Assembly: GCA_011742915.1 (NCBI GenBank)
Contig: JAAQTN010000026.1
Span: forward strand, 1-64,000
Source: Billgrantia desiderata
Lineage (GTDB): Bacteria; Pseudomonadota; Gammaproteobacteria; Pseudomonadales; Halomonadaceae
Direction: 5' to 3'
Length of the DNA: 64,000 bases
The notes under the pieces were generated by a model that was not told where the DNA came from, did not search any database, and was given only the letters and a program-made list of their open reading frames with translations. Positions 51,072 through 59,252 of this stretch are shown piece after piece. A program made the position numbers and the translations under genes. The first letter of the stretch is position 1. Each line of letters starts with the position of its first letter.

Positions 51072-51109
51072 GCTTTTTCTTAGAGCCGAATCCACTCGAA
51101 TCCCCCTGA

Positions 51110-51181
51110 AAAACTGACCTGCATCAATTCGCCGAGCGCCACTCGTCATGGCTGAGGCGAAATTTGATGCAGGTCAGTTTT
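51110..51181 (+). promoter_or_regulatory. Paired FNR/Anr boxes on a long inverted repeat
   Basis: CTGACCTGCATCAA at 51114-51127 and TTGATGCAGGTCAG at 51164-51177 are the same FNR/Anr-like box (TTGAT-N4-ATCAA type) in opposite directions. They are embedded in an exact 18-base inverted repeat (51110-51127 and 51164-51181). The right-hand box is centred at 51170.5, 41.5 bases before the expected start site of the next promoter, the classic position for activation. The same repeat could also end the slyD transcript, since TTTT follows. Confidence 0.62.
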
Positions 51182-51199
51182 CCTCTGCCTTCAACGGGC

Positions 51200-51205
51200 T
51201 AGAGT
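51200..51205 (+). promoter_or_regulatory. -10 element of the FNR-type promoter
   Basis: TAGAGT matches TATAAT at 4 of 6 positions and lies correctly for a start near 51212, with the FNR box at -41.5. Confidence 0.45.
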
Positions 51206-51240
51206 GAACTCATCGCATCGAGTGACGGGGAGAAGACGAT

Positions 51241-51357
51241 ATGTACTGGGATGATGCCGTAATTTTCGGACTGGTAACCGTCGCGATGATGATCGCATTC
51301 ATGGCAGGTTGGGTCGGCTTCGTGATTCGCGACCATCGTCGCAAGCGCAAGCACTGA
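51241..51357 (+). CDS. CcoM-like small membrane protein (38 residues)
   Basis: An ATG behind GGGGAGAAG opens a 38-codon gene. The product begins MYWDDAVIFGLVTVAMMIAF, has one membrane helix at about residues 6-29, and ends in a strongly basic cytoplasmic tail (RDHRRKRKH). Length and pattern recall CcoM, the small subunit that stabilises cbb3 cytochrome oxidase in Pseudomonas. The FNR/Anr-type promoter supports a role in low-oxygen respiration. The similarity is from memory of the family, so the name is tentative. A strong terminator follows, so it is transcribed alone. Confidence 0.6.
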   Translation: MYWDDAVIFGLVTVAMMIAFMAGWVGFVIRDHRRKRKH

Positions 51358-51407
51358 ATCAGCCTGTAGGCAAGTCGTCAGGGGAGGGGGGAGTTTTCCC
51401 CCCAGTA

Positions 51408-51434
51408 GCCGGCCCAATTGGGCCGGCATTTTTT
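51408..51434 (+). terminator. Rho-independent terminator after the CcoM-like gene
   Basis: GCCGGCCC-AATT-GGGCCGGC is a perfect stem with a 4-base loop followed by A and six T. A smaller G-rich/C-rich hairpin lies just before it at about 51381-51403. Confidence 0.92.
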
Positions 51435-51510
51435 CGTGTTAGACTCCAGCGAAACGATACGCCGATGGCGTGATCGATAACAGCAAGAAAAAGAACGAGG
51501 GGTCTTGATC

Positions 51511-51996
51511 ATGTTCCAGTCTGGACGCGACGTTTACGGCCGTGCCCTGGCAGTGCTGCTTGGAGTTCTGCTGCTGGCTCCGGCGGTACAGGCCAACCCC
51601 GATTCGCTGCTGCTGCACGATGGTGAACGGGAAATCGAACTCTCCATCGAGTCGCTGCGGGAGCGGGCCGACGTCGAGTTTCGTTTCTTCGAGCCTTATC
51701 TGAGCGAAGAGGTAAGCATCCGTGGGCTGGTCTTCCGCGATCTTCTCGTCGAACACTTCGGTCGGGTGCCGCCCCAACTGCATTTCGAGGCCTGGGACGA
51801 TTACGACGTGACGCTGTCAGACTGGGACGATCCGAACTGGATTCTCGTCACCCACCAGGACGACGAGCCGATCAGCCTTCGCCAGCGTGGCCCCGTGCGC
51901 CTGGTAGAGCGTGACTACGGTAGCCGGGATCCTGCCAATCTGCGCAATTTCAACGACTGGGTGTGGATGATCCGCAGCATCGAGGCGGTATGGTAG
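51511..51996 (+). CDS. Periplasmic molybdopterin-oxidoreductase-like protein without cysteine
   Basis: A 161-residue precursor with a signal peptide ending near VQA-NP (residue 25). The mature part (SIRGLVFRDLLVEHFG, ILVTHQDDEPISLRQRGPVRLV, FNDWVWMIRSIEAV) looks like the small sulfite-oxidase-type domain seen in periplasmic molybdopterin-binding proteins. It has no cysteine at all, so the usual thiolate ligand to molybdenum is absent, and it is probably not a working oxidoreductase. It overlaps the diguanylate cyclase gene by 7 bases, so it likely acts as its sensor partner. The fold assignment is moderate. Confidence 0.6.
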   Translation: MFQSGRDVYGRALAVLLGVLLLAPAVQANPDSLLLHDGEREIELSIESLRERADVEFRFFEPYLSEEVSIRGLVFRDLLVEHFGRVPPQLHFEAWDDYDVTLSDWDDPNWILVTHQDDEPISLRQRGPVRLVERDYGSRDPANLRNFNDWVWMIRSIEAVW

Positions 51997-53120
51997 AACC
52001 GGGGCAACCCTGGTGGCGGCACGTGCGCTGGCTGTGGCTCAGCCTGATGAGCTTCGTGGCGTTGATGCTATTGATCGCTTATCAGACGCGATGGGTCTAC
52101 CCCGAGATCCATGCCTATTTCAGCCAGTCGGGCAACCTCACCGGTCAGCAATTGGCCACGCGTGCCCGCGATTACCTGCAGCAGGGGCTCGATCTGCTGC
52201 TGCAGGCGCCGGACGATGCCGACATCCGGCAACAGGCCCACTTCCAGATAAAGCTTGCCTACAGTCTGTTCGATATCGGTCTCTATCGGCGCGAGTACGA
52301 TTGCACCCTGCCGAGTCTCGCTGTCATCGACGAGTTGCTCGTACGCCTCGAGGGCGATGAACCTGTCACGGCCACCCACCTGCGACAGAACGTGCTCGCC
52401 CCGATGCGTTGCCTCACCCGGATCGAGATGCACCAGCTGGACCGGCGCAGCGCCGTCACGGCGGAGTTCGTCGACAAGACGCGTCGTCACCAGGGGCAGG
52501 TGCTGGCCGGGAGCCTGGTGATCTTCGTGCTGGGGCTGGGCTTCTGGCTGATGCACGAACTGCAGCGCCGCCGTGCCGCCAGGTCGGCGAAAGAAAGCCT
52601 CGAGTGGATGAGCCGAGCCCTGCGAGACCCGCTTACCGGCGTGGGCAACCGCAGCGCGCTGCATGATGACGTCGTGGCCAAGCATGGGCGGCAGATGGGG
52701 CTGCTGCTCGTCGACATCGATTATTTCAAGCAGTACAACGACAGCCTTGGCCATCCCGATGGCGACCGGCTGCTGCGTCGTCTGGTCGAATTGATCCAGC
52801 AGGCCATGGGGCAGGGGGTACAGCTCTATCGCCTGGGGGGCGATGAGTTTGCCGTACTGTTCGAGTGCCAGGAGGATCGGTCATTGGATGACAGCTGTCG
52901 CAACCTCGTCGAGTCACTGCGTGCTGCTGCCTTGCCCCATCCGTCACACCCGCATTCCACGTATGTGACGTTCAGCGTCGGAGCGGCACGTTTCAAGGCG
53001 GACCATGCCGGTTACGAGAGAGGTTATGCCGCCGCTGACGTGGCACTGTACGAGGTCAAGGAGAAGGGGCGCGACGGTTGGCAGGTGGCGGCATTGGACA
53101 GCCGTGAGATGGCTGGCTAG
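51990..53120 (+). CDS. Membrane diguanylate cyclase (GGDEF)
   Basis: A 376-residue protein with membrane helices at about 17-33 and 171-188, a periplasmic domain between them, and a GGDEF domain (about 208-370). The active-site motif is intact (GGDEF, residues 283-287), with the metal site DIDYFKQYND. No RxxD inhibitory site precedes it, so product inhibition by that route is absent. The periplasmic domain has two cysteines (105 and 141) that could form a disulfide. It makes c-di-GMP, which favours biofilm over motility. Its partner gene is directly upstream and overlapping. Confidence 0.88.
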   Translation: MVEPGQPWWRHVRWLWLSLMSFVALMLLIAYQTRWVYPEIHAYFSQSGNLTGQQLATRARDYLQQGLDLLLQAPDDADIRQQAHFQIKLAYSLFDIGLYRREYDCTLPSLAVIDELLVRLEGDEPVTATHLRQNVLAPMRCLTRIEMHQLDRRSAVTAEFVDKTRRHQGQVLAGSLVIFVLGLGFWLMHELQRRRAARSAKESLEWMSRALRDPLTGVGNRSALHDDVVAKHGRQMGLLLVDIDYFKQYNDSLGHPDGDRLLRRLVELIQQAMGQGVQLYRLGGDEFAVLFECQEDRSLDDSCRNLVESLRAAALPHPSHPHSTYVTFSVGAARFKADHAGYERGYAAADVALYEVKEKGRDGWQVAALDSREMAG

Positions 53121-53131
53121 GGTGGGTACTA

Positions 53132-53272
53132 GGCTCTGTCCGAAAACTGGCTGCACTCGGCCATACGGCGTTAAAAATCAGCTCAAAGTCCTCATTTACA
53201 CCCCGTAAACTCCGTCTTTTCGCTGATTTTTGCCTTGTCTGGCCTTCGCTCGCCGACTTTTCAGACAGAGCC
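53132..53272. mobile_element. Palindromic MITE-like element
   Basis: The element starts GGCTCTGTCCGAAAA and ends TTTTCAGACAGAGCC, so its ends match as inverted repeats at 14 of 15 positions. The inner arms also pair (GGCCATACGGCGTTAAAAATCAGC with its counterpart near 53240), so the whole 141 bases can fold into one long hairpin. A TA dinucleotide flanks each end, which fits a TA target duplication. It has no open reading frame. The TIRs resemble those of small DNA transposons, but the parent element is not in this window. Confidence 0.68.
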
Positions 53273-53335
53273 TAAGCACATTCTCCCATACAGAACGTTC
53301 ATTCTTCAGCGCCACGGAAGGGAAGGGGGAGTCGG

Positions 53336-54286
53336 ATGGTGACTCCGCACGAGGGCAGGGAAACGCCCGAACGTCACTGCGGCATCCATGCCGCCGGCAA
53401 CGTTGATCGCCGCCGTTTTCTGCAGCTGTTCGGGGCCGGTGGCCTAGGCGTCATGCTCGGTGGCTGTGGCGATACCGACGATGAACTCCTCGCGCCTGAA
53501 TTTCCTCCGTTCCACGAGTGGATGGACCTCGGCCCGCTCGAGCCAAGGCGAACGTCGGTACACGGCGTCTCGCTGCATGCGCTGGTCGCTACCGAAGCCG
53601 CACCTGCCGATGCGCCGCCGCTGGTGCTGATTCACGGTTCGGGGCTCTCGGGGCGTTACATGGTGCCCACCGCCCGCCTGCTGGCACAGGATTTTCCCGT
53701 CTACGTGCCCGACATACCGGGATACGGAGACAGCGAGGATCCCGGCGAAGTGCTGAACATCCCCCAGATGTCGGACTGGCTGGTGGCGTGGATGGATGCC
53801 ATTGGCCTCGAGCGCGCCTCTTTTCTCGGTAACTCCTTCGGTTGCCAGGTCATCGTCGATCTGGCGATGCGCTACCCCGAGCGGGTGGATCGCCTGATAC
53901 TGCAGGGGCCCACCACACCGCCCGACGAGCGCTCGACCTTCTGGCAGTTCATCCGCTGGCGTCAGAACGAGCCCTACAACCCCGAGATGCTGGGGGAGGT
54001 GACGGCCCCCGAGTACGGCAAGGCAGGGCTGTGGCGCATGATCCGCTCCTATGTCTTTCAGGTCACCGATCCCGTCGAGGAGAAGGTGCGCCATATCGAG
54101 GCGCCGACCCTGGTGGTGCGTGGCGAACACGATCCCATTACCCATCAGGCATTCGCCGAGATGCTGGCGAGGCGTCTGCCGCGGGGCGAGCTACTGATAC
54201 TCCCGGATGTTGCCCATACGCTGGTATTCACGGCACCGGGGCCGCTGGCCGAGGTCACCCGGCGCTTCATGGAGGAGAACGCATGA
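53336..54286 (+). CDS. Tat-exported lipoprotein of the alpha/beta-hydrolase family
   Basis: A 316-residue protein. The N-terminus has a twin-arginine signal (DRRRFLQLFGAGG) followed by a lipobox (MLGGC), so it should be exported folded and anchored as a lipoprotein. The hydrolase domain (about 75-316) has HGSG for the oxyanion hole, the nucleophile serine in GNSFG, the acid in GEHDP and the histidine in VAHTL. The substrate is unknown. The membrane-protein gene that follows overlaps it by 4 bases. A MITE lies just before its start, so its promoter may be altered. Confidence 0.82.
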   Translation: MVTPHEGRETPERHCGIHAAGNVDRRRFLQLFGAGGLGVMLGGCGDTDDELLAPEFPPFHEWMDLGPLEPRRTSVHGVSLHALVATEAAPADAPPLVLIHGSGLSGRYMVPTARLLAQDFPVYVPDIPGYGDSEDPGEVLNIPQMSDWLVAWMDAIGLERASFLGNSFGCQVIVDLAMRYPERVDRLILQGPTTPPDERSTFWQFIRWRQNEPYNPEMLGEVTAPEYGKAGLWRMIRSYVFQVTDPVEEKVRHIEAPTLVVRGEHDPITHQAFAEMLARRLPRGELLILPDVAHTLVFTAPGPLAEVTRRFMEENA

Positions 54287-54714
54287 CGTTGACAGCCAGG
54301 AAGCGGATCCTGTTGGCCGAGGTGGTGCTGTTGCTGGTGCCTCTGACCCTGTTGATGGCGCTGTTGGTGCCGCTCACCTACGTGGCCTATCCGATTCCGG
54401 ATCTCCAGGCCACGCTGCTGGCGTTCGATCTGGGCATGCTGGTCAAGCTGCTCGGCATTCTGGCGGCCTGGCGACTGGCCATCGGTTTTCTGCGCTTCGG
54501 TATCGGCGGCCTGCGGCGGGCGCACCTGGCCTGGTTCGTCATCCTGGTGGCCGCGGTGGCGATCGGCATCGCCAGCAGCGTGGTGGCCATCGAGCAGAAC
54601 ATGTTCACGTCGGTTTATCAGACCCGGGTCGGCTTCACGCTGTTGGCGCCGGCCTTGGCGCTGGCACCGTTGGCTGCTCACTTGTGGTGGGAGCGTCGCC
54701 GCGGTTCGGAGTGA
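54283..54714 (+). CDS. Small four-helix membrane protein, unknown function
   Basis: A 143-residue protein with four hydrophobic segments (about 10-33, 42-62, 76-98 and 115-135). It has no motif that I recognise. It starts at the ATGA overlap with the lipoprotein hydrolase, so it is likely made with it and may anchor or assist that enzyme at the inner membrane. Its own stop is 6 bases from the convergent transglycosylase gene. Confidence 0.65.
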   Translation: MTLTARKRILLAEVVLLLVPLTLLMALLVPLTYVAYPIPDLQATLLAFDLGMLVKLLGILAAWRLAIGFLRFGIGGLRRAHLAWFVILVAAVAIGIASSVVAIEQNMFTSVYQTRVGFTLLAPALALAPLAAHLWWERRRGSE

Positions 54715-54720
54715 CGCGGC

Positions 54721-55428
54721 TCAGCGTGCGAGCCACCAGTTGTCGCGCCAGGCGCGCATTACCCGTTCGGGATACCAGGTCTGGCCCAGGCTGCCATTGT
54801 AGCGGGCCAGGGCGCGGGTGAGGTCGCCGCGCTCCACGGCGAGATAGTGGGCAAGAATGGTGCAGCCGTAGCGCAGGTTCAGCCACGGGTCCATCAGGTC
54901 GTCGGCGGAGCGGCCCAGCTCGCGAATCCAGAACGGCATGATCTGCATCAGCCCGACCGCGCCGGCCGAGGAGACGGCTTCGGGCTGGAAGGCGCTCTCC
55001 ACCTGGATGACCGCCAGCACGATCTCCGGCGCCAGACCGGCCAGGCGCGCTTCGTGGTAGATGCGGGTGAGCATTTCGCCACGCAGCGCCTCGTCGGGGA
55101 TGAAGCGGGCGAGCTTGGGTTCCATCTGACTCATCCAGCGCCGCGCCGCCCAGACCTGATCCGGCGAGGGCGGCACGGCAACCAGGGTGTCGAGAGTCTG
55201 GCGCAACGAGGGCGGAATGTCGGGCTCCACCCGCACGCGCTGGGCGGACGGGCTCTGCAAGGCCACGGGCAGGGCGTCAGCCAGGTTCGCTGGCTCGCTA
55301 CCACCTCCGACGAGTCGTTCTTCACCCGTCAATGGCGGGGCGAAAAGGCCGGCCGCGGCCAGCAGGGCCGCGGCGGCCAGGCGTCGGTCAGGCGCCGATC
55401 TGCTCGCGCAGGAACTCGACGATGCCAT
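54721..55428 (-). CDS. Lytic murein transglycosylase (Slt family)
   Basis: A 235-residue protein. The SLT domain has the catalytic glutamate in [27 protein letters not shown] and the later [14 protein letters not shown] and [15 protein letters not shown]. It cuts glycan strands of peptidoglycan with anhydro-muropeptide formation. The chosen ATG (55428) gives a hydrophobic N-terminus ([17 protein letters not shown]) but overlaps proS by 41 bases on the same strand; a different upstream start is possible. It lies downstream of proS, and its product would feed the AmpG/AmiD recycling route. Confidence 0.82.
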   Translation of the reverse strand: MASSSSCASRSAPDRRLAAAALLAAAGLFAPPLTGEERLVGGGSEPANLADALPVALQSPSAQRVRVEPDIPPSLRQTLDTLVAVPPSPDQVWAARRWMSQMEPKLARFIPDEALRGEMLTRIYHEARLAGLAPEIVLAVIQVESAFQPEAVSSAGAVGLMQIMPFWIRELGRSADDLMDPWLNLRYGCTILAHYLAVERGDLTRALARYNGSLGQTWYPERVMRAWRDNWWLAR

Positions 55429-57109
55429 CGGCCGGGACCATGGTCGCTTCACTGTCACGCCGCCCCTTGTACTCCAGCTCACCATTGTCCAGCCCGCGGT
55501 CGCCGACCACCAGGCGGTGGGGGATGCCGATCAGTTCCTGGTCGGCGAACTTCACCCCCGGGCGCAGGTCGCGGTCGTCCAGCAGCACGTCGATGCCGGC
55601 TGCCGTCAGCGCCTCATAGAGCCGCTCGGACTCGTCGCGCACGCGCTGCGACTTGTGGGCGTTCATCGGTACCAGTGCCACCTGGAAGGGGGCGATGGCG
55701 TTGGGCCAGATGATGCCGTTCTCGTCATGATTCTGCTCAATGGCAGCTGCCACCACGCGGGTCACGCCGATGCCGTAACAGCCCATCCAGGGATGCGCCG
55801 CCTTGCCGGTGTCGTCGAGCACCGTGGCGTTCATCGCCTCGGAGTACTTCTTGCCCAACTGGAACACGTGGCCGACCTCGATGCCGCGCTTGATCGAGAG
55901 CGTGCCCTTGCCGTCCGGCGAGGGATCGCCTTCGACCACGTTACGGATGTCGGCCACCTTGGGCAGCGCCACGTCGCGCTCCCAGTTGATGCCGAAGTAG
56001 TGCTTGCCGTCGACGTTGGCACCGGCGCCGAAGTCGCTCATCAGGGCCACGCTGCGGTCGACGATGATCGGCATGTTCAGGTTCACCGGGCCCAGCGAAC
56101 CGGGGCCGGCGCCCACCACGGCGCGGATCTCTTCTTCCGTGGCCATGGTCAGCGGGGCGGCCACCTCGGGCAGGTTCTCGGCCTTGACCGTATTGAGCTC
56201 ATGATCGCCGCGCACCAGCAGGGCGATCAGGCCGCCCTCGGCGGCGCGCACCATCAGGGTCTTGATGGTCTTCTCGATGGGCAGGCCGTGCTGCTCCACC
56301 AGGGTGGCGATGGTCTTGGCGTTGGGCGTGTCGACCAGGCGCAGCTCTTCGCTCGGCGCGGCGCGCTCGGGACTGGTGCCCAACGGCGCGGGCAGCGCCT
56401 CGGCCTTCTCGATGTTGGCGGCGTAGTCCGATTCGGTGGAGAACGCGATGTCGTCCTCACCGGAGTCGGCCAGCACGTGGAATTCGTGGGAGCCGGTGCC
56501 GCCGATGGCGCCGTTGTCGGCCAGCACCGGACGGAAATCCAGGCCCAGGCGGGTGAAGATGCGCGTGTAGGCATCGTACATCGCCTGGTAGGTCTCCTTG
56601 AGGGAGTCCTGGTCCAGGTGGAAGGAGTAGGCGTCCTTCATGATGAATTCGCGCGAGCGCATCACGCCGAAGCGCGGACGGATCTCGTCGCGGAACTTGG
56701 TCTGGATCTGGTAGAAGTTGGCCGGCAGCTGCTTGTAGCTGGAGAGCTCGCGGCGCATCAGGTCGGTGATCACCTCTTCATGGGTGGGGCCGACGCAGTA
56801 GTCGCGCTCATGGCGGTCCTTCAGGCGCAGCAGCTCGGGGCCGTACTGCTCCCAGCGGCCCGACTCCTGCCACAGCTCGGCGGGTTGCACCGCCGGCATC
56901 AACACCTCCTGGGCGCCGGCGCGGTCCATTTCCTCACGCACGATGCGTTCCACCTTGCGCAGGGTGCGCAGGCCGATCGGCAGCCAGGTGTACAGGCCCG
57001 AGGTGAGGCGGCGGATCATGCCGGCGCGCAGCATCAGCTGGTGGCTGATGACCTCGGCGTCGGCAGGCGTTTCCTTGAGGGTGGCAATCAACAGTTGGGT
57101 GGCGCGCAT
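55388..57109 (-). CDS. proS: Prolyl-tRNA synthetase, bacterial type
   Basis: A 573-residue class II synthetase (E. coli 572). It has the class II motif 2 region ([29 protein letters not shown]) and motif 3 ([23 protein letters not shown]), an editing INS domain inserted between them and a C-terminal anticodon domain ([16 protein letters not shown]). The start at MRATQ matches the family and has an AAGGAA site upstream; an ATG 11 codons earlier has none. It attaches proline to tRNA-Pro. Confidence 0.96.
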   Translation of the reverse strand: MRATQLLIATLKETPADAEVISHQLMLRAGMIRRLTSGLYTWLPIGLRTLRKVERIVREEMDRAGAQEVLMPAVQPAELWQESGRWEQYGPELLRLKDRHERDYCVGPTHEEVITDLMRRELSSYKQLPANFYQIQTKFRDEIRPRFGVMRSREFIMKDAYSFHLDQDSLKETYQAMYDAYTRIFTRLGLDFRPVLADNGAIGGTGSHEFHVLADSGEDDIAFSTESDYAANIEKAEALPAPLGTSPERAAPSEELRLVDTPNAKTIATLVEQHGLPIEKTIKTLMVRAAEGGLIALLVRGDHELNTVKAENLPEVAAPLTMATEEEIRAVVGAGPGSLGPVNLNMPIIVDRSVALMSDFGAGANVDGKHYFGINWERDVALPKVADIRNVVEGDPSPDGKGTLSIKRGIEVGHVFQLGKKYSEAMNATVLDDTGKAAHPWMGCYGIGVTRVVAAAIEQNHDENGIIWPNAIAPFQVALVPMNAHKSQRVRDESERLYEALTAAGIDVLLDDRDLRPGVKFADQELIGIPHRLVVGDRGLDNGELEYKGRRDSEATMVPADGIVEFLREQIGA

Positions 57110-57248
57110 GGGTCCGGCGTTTCCTTCAGCGTGGGCTGACATGAGTCGAGATGCCGCGGCGAGCGGCGTTCGGGGCATTGTAAGGCCAACGGGGAACGGC
57201 GGCAAAAGCGTTGCTCAACCTGGCATGGCTGCTCGGGGCTTATCCGTC

Positions 57249-57311
57249 GACAGGGCTCCGAGGAGGCGCTGTAAACCCATCCATGGCAAAAGACCTCCTC
57301 TGCGCCCTGTC
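57249..57311. repeat. Palindromic intergenic element
   Basis: GACAGGGCTCCGAGGAGG (57249-57266) and its inverted partner at 57294-57311 match at 16 of 18 bases around a short loop holding CATCCATGG. It lies between the convergent ends of a GNAT gene and upstream of proS. Elements of this form are often repeated in Halomonas chromosomes. Confidence 0.6.
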
Positions 57312-57353
57312 CCCGGCGCCCCTCGTTCGCGGTGGCTCAGCTTGTTGTGCAGG

Positions 57354-57947
57354 TTACTGCAGCGATTTCAGCCAGAACACCATTGGCTTGTCGGTCTCCG
57401 TCGGCTCGCCGATGTCCTTCCAGCGGAAGGTGGTGGCGAGCTCCGGGTGGCGCTCGTAGCCCTGGGAGCGCCAGAAGCCGTGCAACGGCACATAGCCTGC
57501 CGGTTTCAGCGGGTGGTCGTCAGGGCGCTCCACGGCGCAGAAGGCGACGGTGGTAAAGCCGCGCTCGGTGGCGTGGCGCTCGCGCTTGGCAAGAAAGGCC
57601 TTGCCGATGCCGCGGCCGCGGTAGCTCGGCAGCAGCACCGACTCGCCGTAGTAGAACACGCTGTTCACATCGAAACCGGCCTGCTCGAAGGGGGCGCGGA
57701 ACTCCGCCACGTCCTTGGCCAGCGGCATGCCCGTGGCCGCTCCCACCAGCGCATCGCCATCTTCTGCCAGCACGAACAGGCTGTCGGGGCACTCGGCGTA
57801 GCGGCGCAGGTAGTCGGCCTCGTAGGCGAAGCTGCCGTCGTAGAGGTAGGGATAGTCACGGAACACGGTAATGCGCAAATGTGCCAGTTCATCCAGCCGC
57901 GGCTCAATGGCGCTGCCCTTGAGGGTATGTAATCCGATATCGCTCAT
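57354..57947 (-). CDS. GNAT-family N-acetyltransferase
   Basis: A 197-residue protein of the GNAT superfamily. The acetyl-CoA loop is in LLPSYRGRGIGKAFLAKRERHA (Q/RxxGxG/A type). N-terminal strands include LRITVFRDYPYLYDG, and the C-terminus has HGFWRSQGYERHPE, common in GNAT proteins that act on small molecules. The substrate is not clear. The ATG at 57947 has a GGAGG site. It ends just after the palindromic element. Confidence 0.82.
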   Translation of the reverse strand: MSDIGLHTLKGSAIEPRLDELAHLRITVFRDYPYLYDGSFAYEADYLRRYAECPDSLFVLAEDGDALVGAATGMPLAKDVAEFRAPFEQAGFDVNSVFYYGESVLLPSYRGRGIGKAFLAKRERHATERGFTTVAFCAVERPDDHPLKPAGYVPLHGFWRSQGYERHPELATTFRWKDIGEPTETDKPMVFWLKSLQ

Positions 57948-58080
57948 GTGGGCCTCCGTGAAAGATCTAAACGCTCGTATCATTGGTGGTTGTGGTAATC
58001 TCCCGCCATTCTCCATGGCGGCGCCCAGGGCGGCAATTGCCCTGGCGCCGGTAACCCGAATTCTGCGGAGCATGCCTTCC

Positions 58081-58518
58081 ATGAGGACTCAGATCCGTCG
58101 TGCCCTGACCGGCTTGGTGCTTGGCGTTTCCATCACCGCCCTGGTGGGTTGCGGTACCGTATTCCACCCCGAGCGCAAGGGACAGATGAGCGGGCGTATC
58201 GACCCGGTGGTCGCCATTGCCAACGGCGTGGGCCTGCTGTTCTTCATCGTCCCTGGCGTGATCGCCTATGCCGTGGATTTCTCCAACGGCACCATCTACC
58301 TTCCCGGCACCCACGATACGGCCAGTGTCGATACCCTTATCATGGACGAGAGCATGGATGTGCCGACCCTCGAGAAGCTGCTTTCGGAGAAGGCCGGCAA
58401 GCGGGTCCGGCTCGACAGCGAACTGCTGCGGGTCGAAGAGGTGGAAAGCCTCGACGAGGCCCTGGCGCTGGTGCGCATGGCCGGCATCAACGACAAGGAG
58501 CGGTTGGCCACGCTGTAA
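58081..58518 (+). CDS. Small lipoprotein with a membrane-like segment, unknown function
   Basis: A 145-residue precursor. Residues 1-24 are a lipoprotein signal (GLVLGVSITALVGC), with the lipobox cysteine at 24. A second hydrophobic stretch (VVAIANGVGLLFFIVPGVIAYAV) follows, and the rest is acidic and soluble (about 85-145). The family is not clear to me. An ATG three codons earlier is another start. It is convergent with acdR. Confidence 0.65.
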   Translation: MRTQIRRALTGLVLGVSITALVGCGTVFHPERKGQMSGRIDPVVAIANGVGLLFFIVPGVIAYAVDFSNGTIYLPGTHDTASVDTLIMDESMDVPTLEKLLSEKAGKRVRLDSELLRVEEVESLDEALALVRMAGINDKERLATL

Positions 58519-58563
58519 TTGGCGAGGGCCCTCCCTCGACCTGCCAGGTGCTGCCCTATGGTG

Positions 58564-59061
58564 TTACAGCGGCACCCGGTGGGTCGAAACCACTTCTTTC
58601 AGTCCCATGAACGAGCGGATCTGGCGCACCCCGGGCAAGTAGAGTAGTTGCTCGGCGTGCAGCTTGTTGAAGCTCTGGCTATCCCGGGTTCTGACCAGCA
58701 TGAAGTAGTCGAACTCGCCGGTGACGACATGGCACTCCATGCAGCCGGTGACGCGCTGCGCGGCCTCCTCGAAGGCGGCAAAGGATGCCGGCGTCGAGCG
58801 ATCCAGCACAACCCCTATCAATACCACCATGCCGGCATTGAGCCGTTCGGGATCGAGATGCGCGACGATGCCGCGGATCAGACCTTCCCGCTTTAGCCGT
58901 TCGACGCGCCGCAGGCAGGCGGGTGGGCTGAGATTGACCTCGGCCGCCAGCGCCACGTTGGAGATCGAGGCGTCCTGCTGCAGCCGCCTGAGAATGCGCT
59001 TGTCGATGCGATCCAGCTCGATGGCAGTTGCGGAAGTGGGGTGAGTGGTTGTGTCGCGCAA
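58564..59061 (-). CDS. acdR: Lrp/AsnC-family regulator, AcdR type
   Basis: A 165-residue regulator: N-terminal winged helix-turn-helix (about 15-65, LDRIDKRILRRLQQDASISNVALAAEVNLSPPACLRRVERL) and a C-terminal RAM/Lrp domain (about 75-160, GCMECHVVTGEFDYFMLV). It is transcribed away from acdS, with 191 bases between starts, the arrangement of known acdR-acdS pairs, where the Lrp protein activates ACC deaminase expression in response to ACC. Identity as AcdR rests on that position. Confidence 0.82.
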   Translation of the reverse strand: MRDTTTHPTSATAIELDRIDKRILRRLQQDASISNVALAAEVNLSPPACLRRVERLKREGLIRGIVAHLDPERLNAGMVVLIGVVLDRSTPASFAAFEEAAQRVTGCMECHVVTGEFDYFMLVRTRDSQSFNKLHAEQLLYLPGVRQIRSFMGLKEVVSTHRVPL

Positions 59062-59252
59062 TTTCGTTTCCTGTTTGTGGTGCTTAACGAATCAATATTC
59101 ACAACAATCGAGGAAGGGCGTCCTTTAGTTTGAATAATTGCCCCTGTTTTGCAACCAGGCAACTCTTTCTGACGGTTAGTATGAAAAAAGGTCGAGCTCC
59201 GGTGGCCGAGCGGACCGACCATGCCATTTGCTTCGTCAGTAGGAGAAACTCC
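59062..59252. promoter_or_regulatory. acdR-acdS intergenic control region
   Basis: This AT-rich 191-base gap lies between divergent starts. A long AT-rich tract (59080-59150) would suit Lrp-type binding, but I could not define clear -35/-10 hexamers for either gene. Confidence 0.4.
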
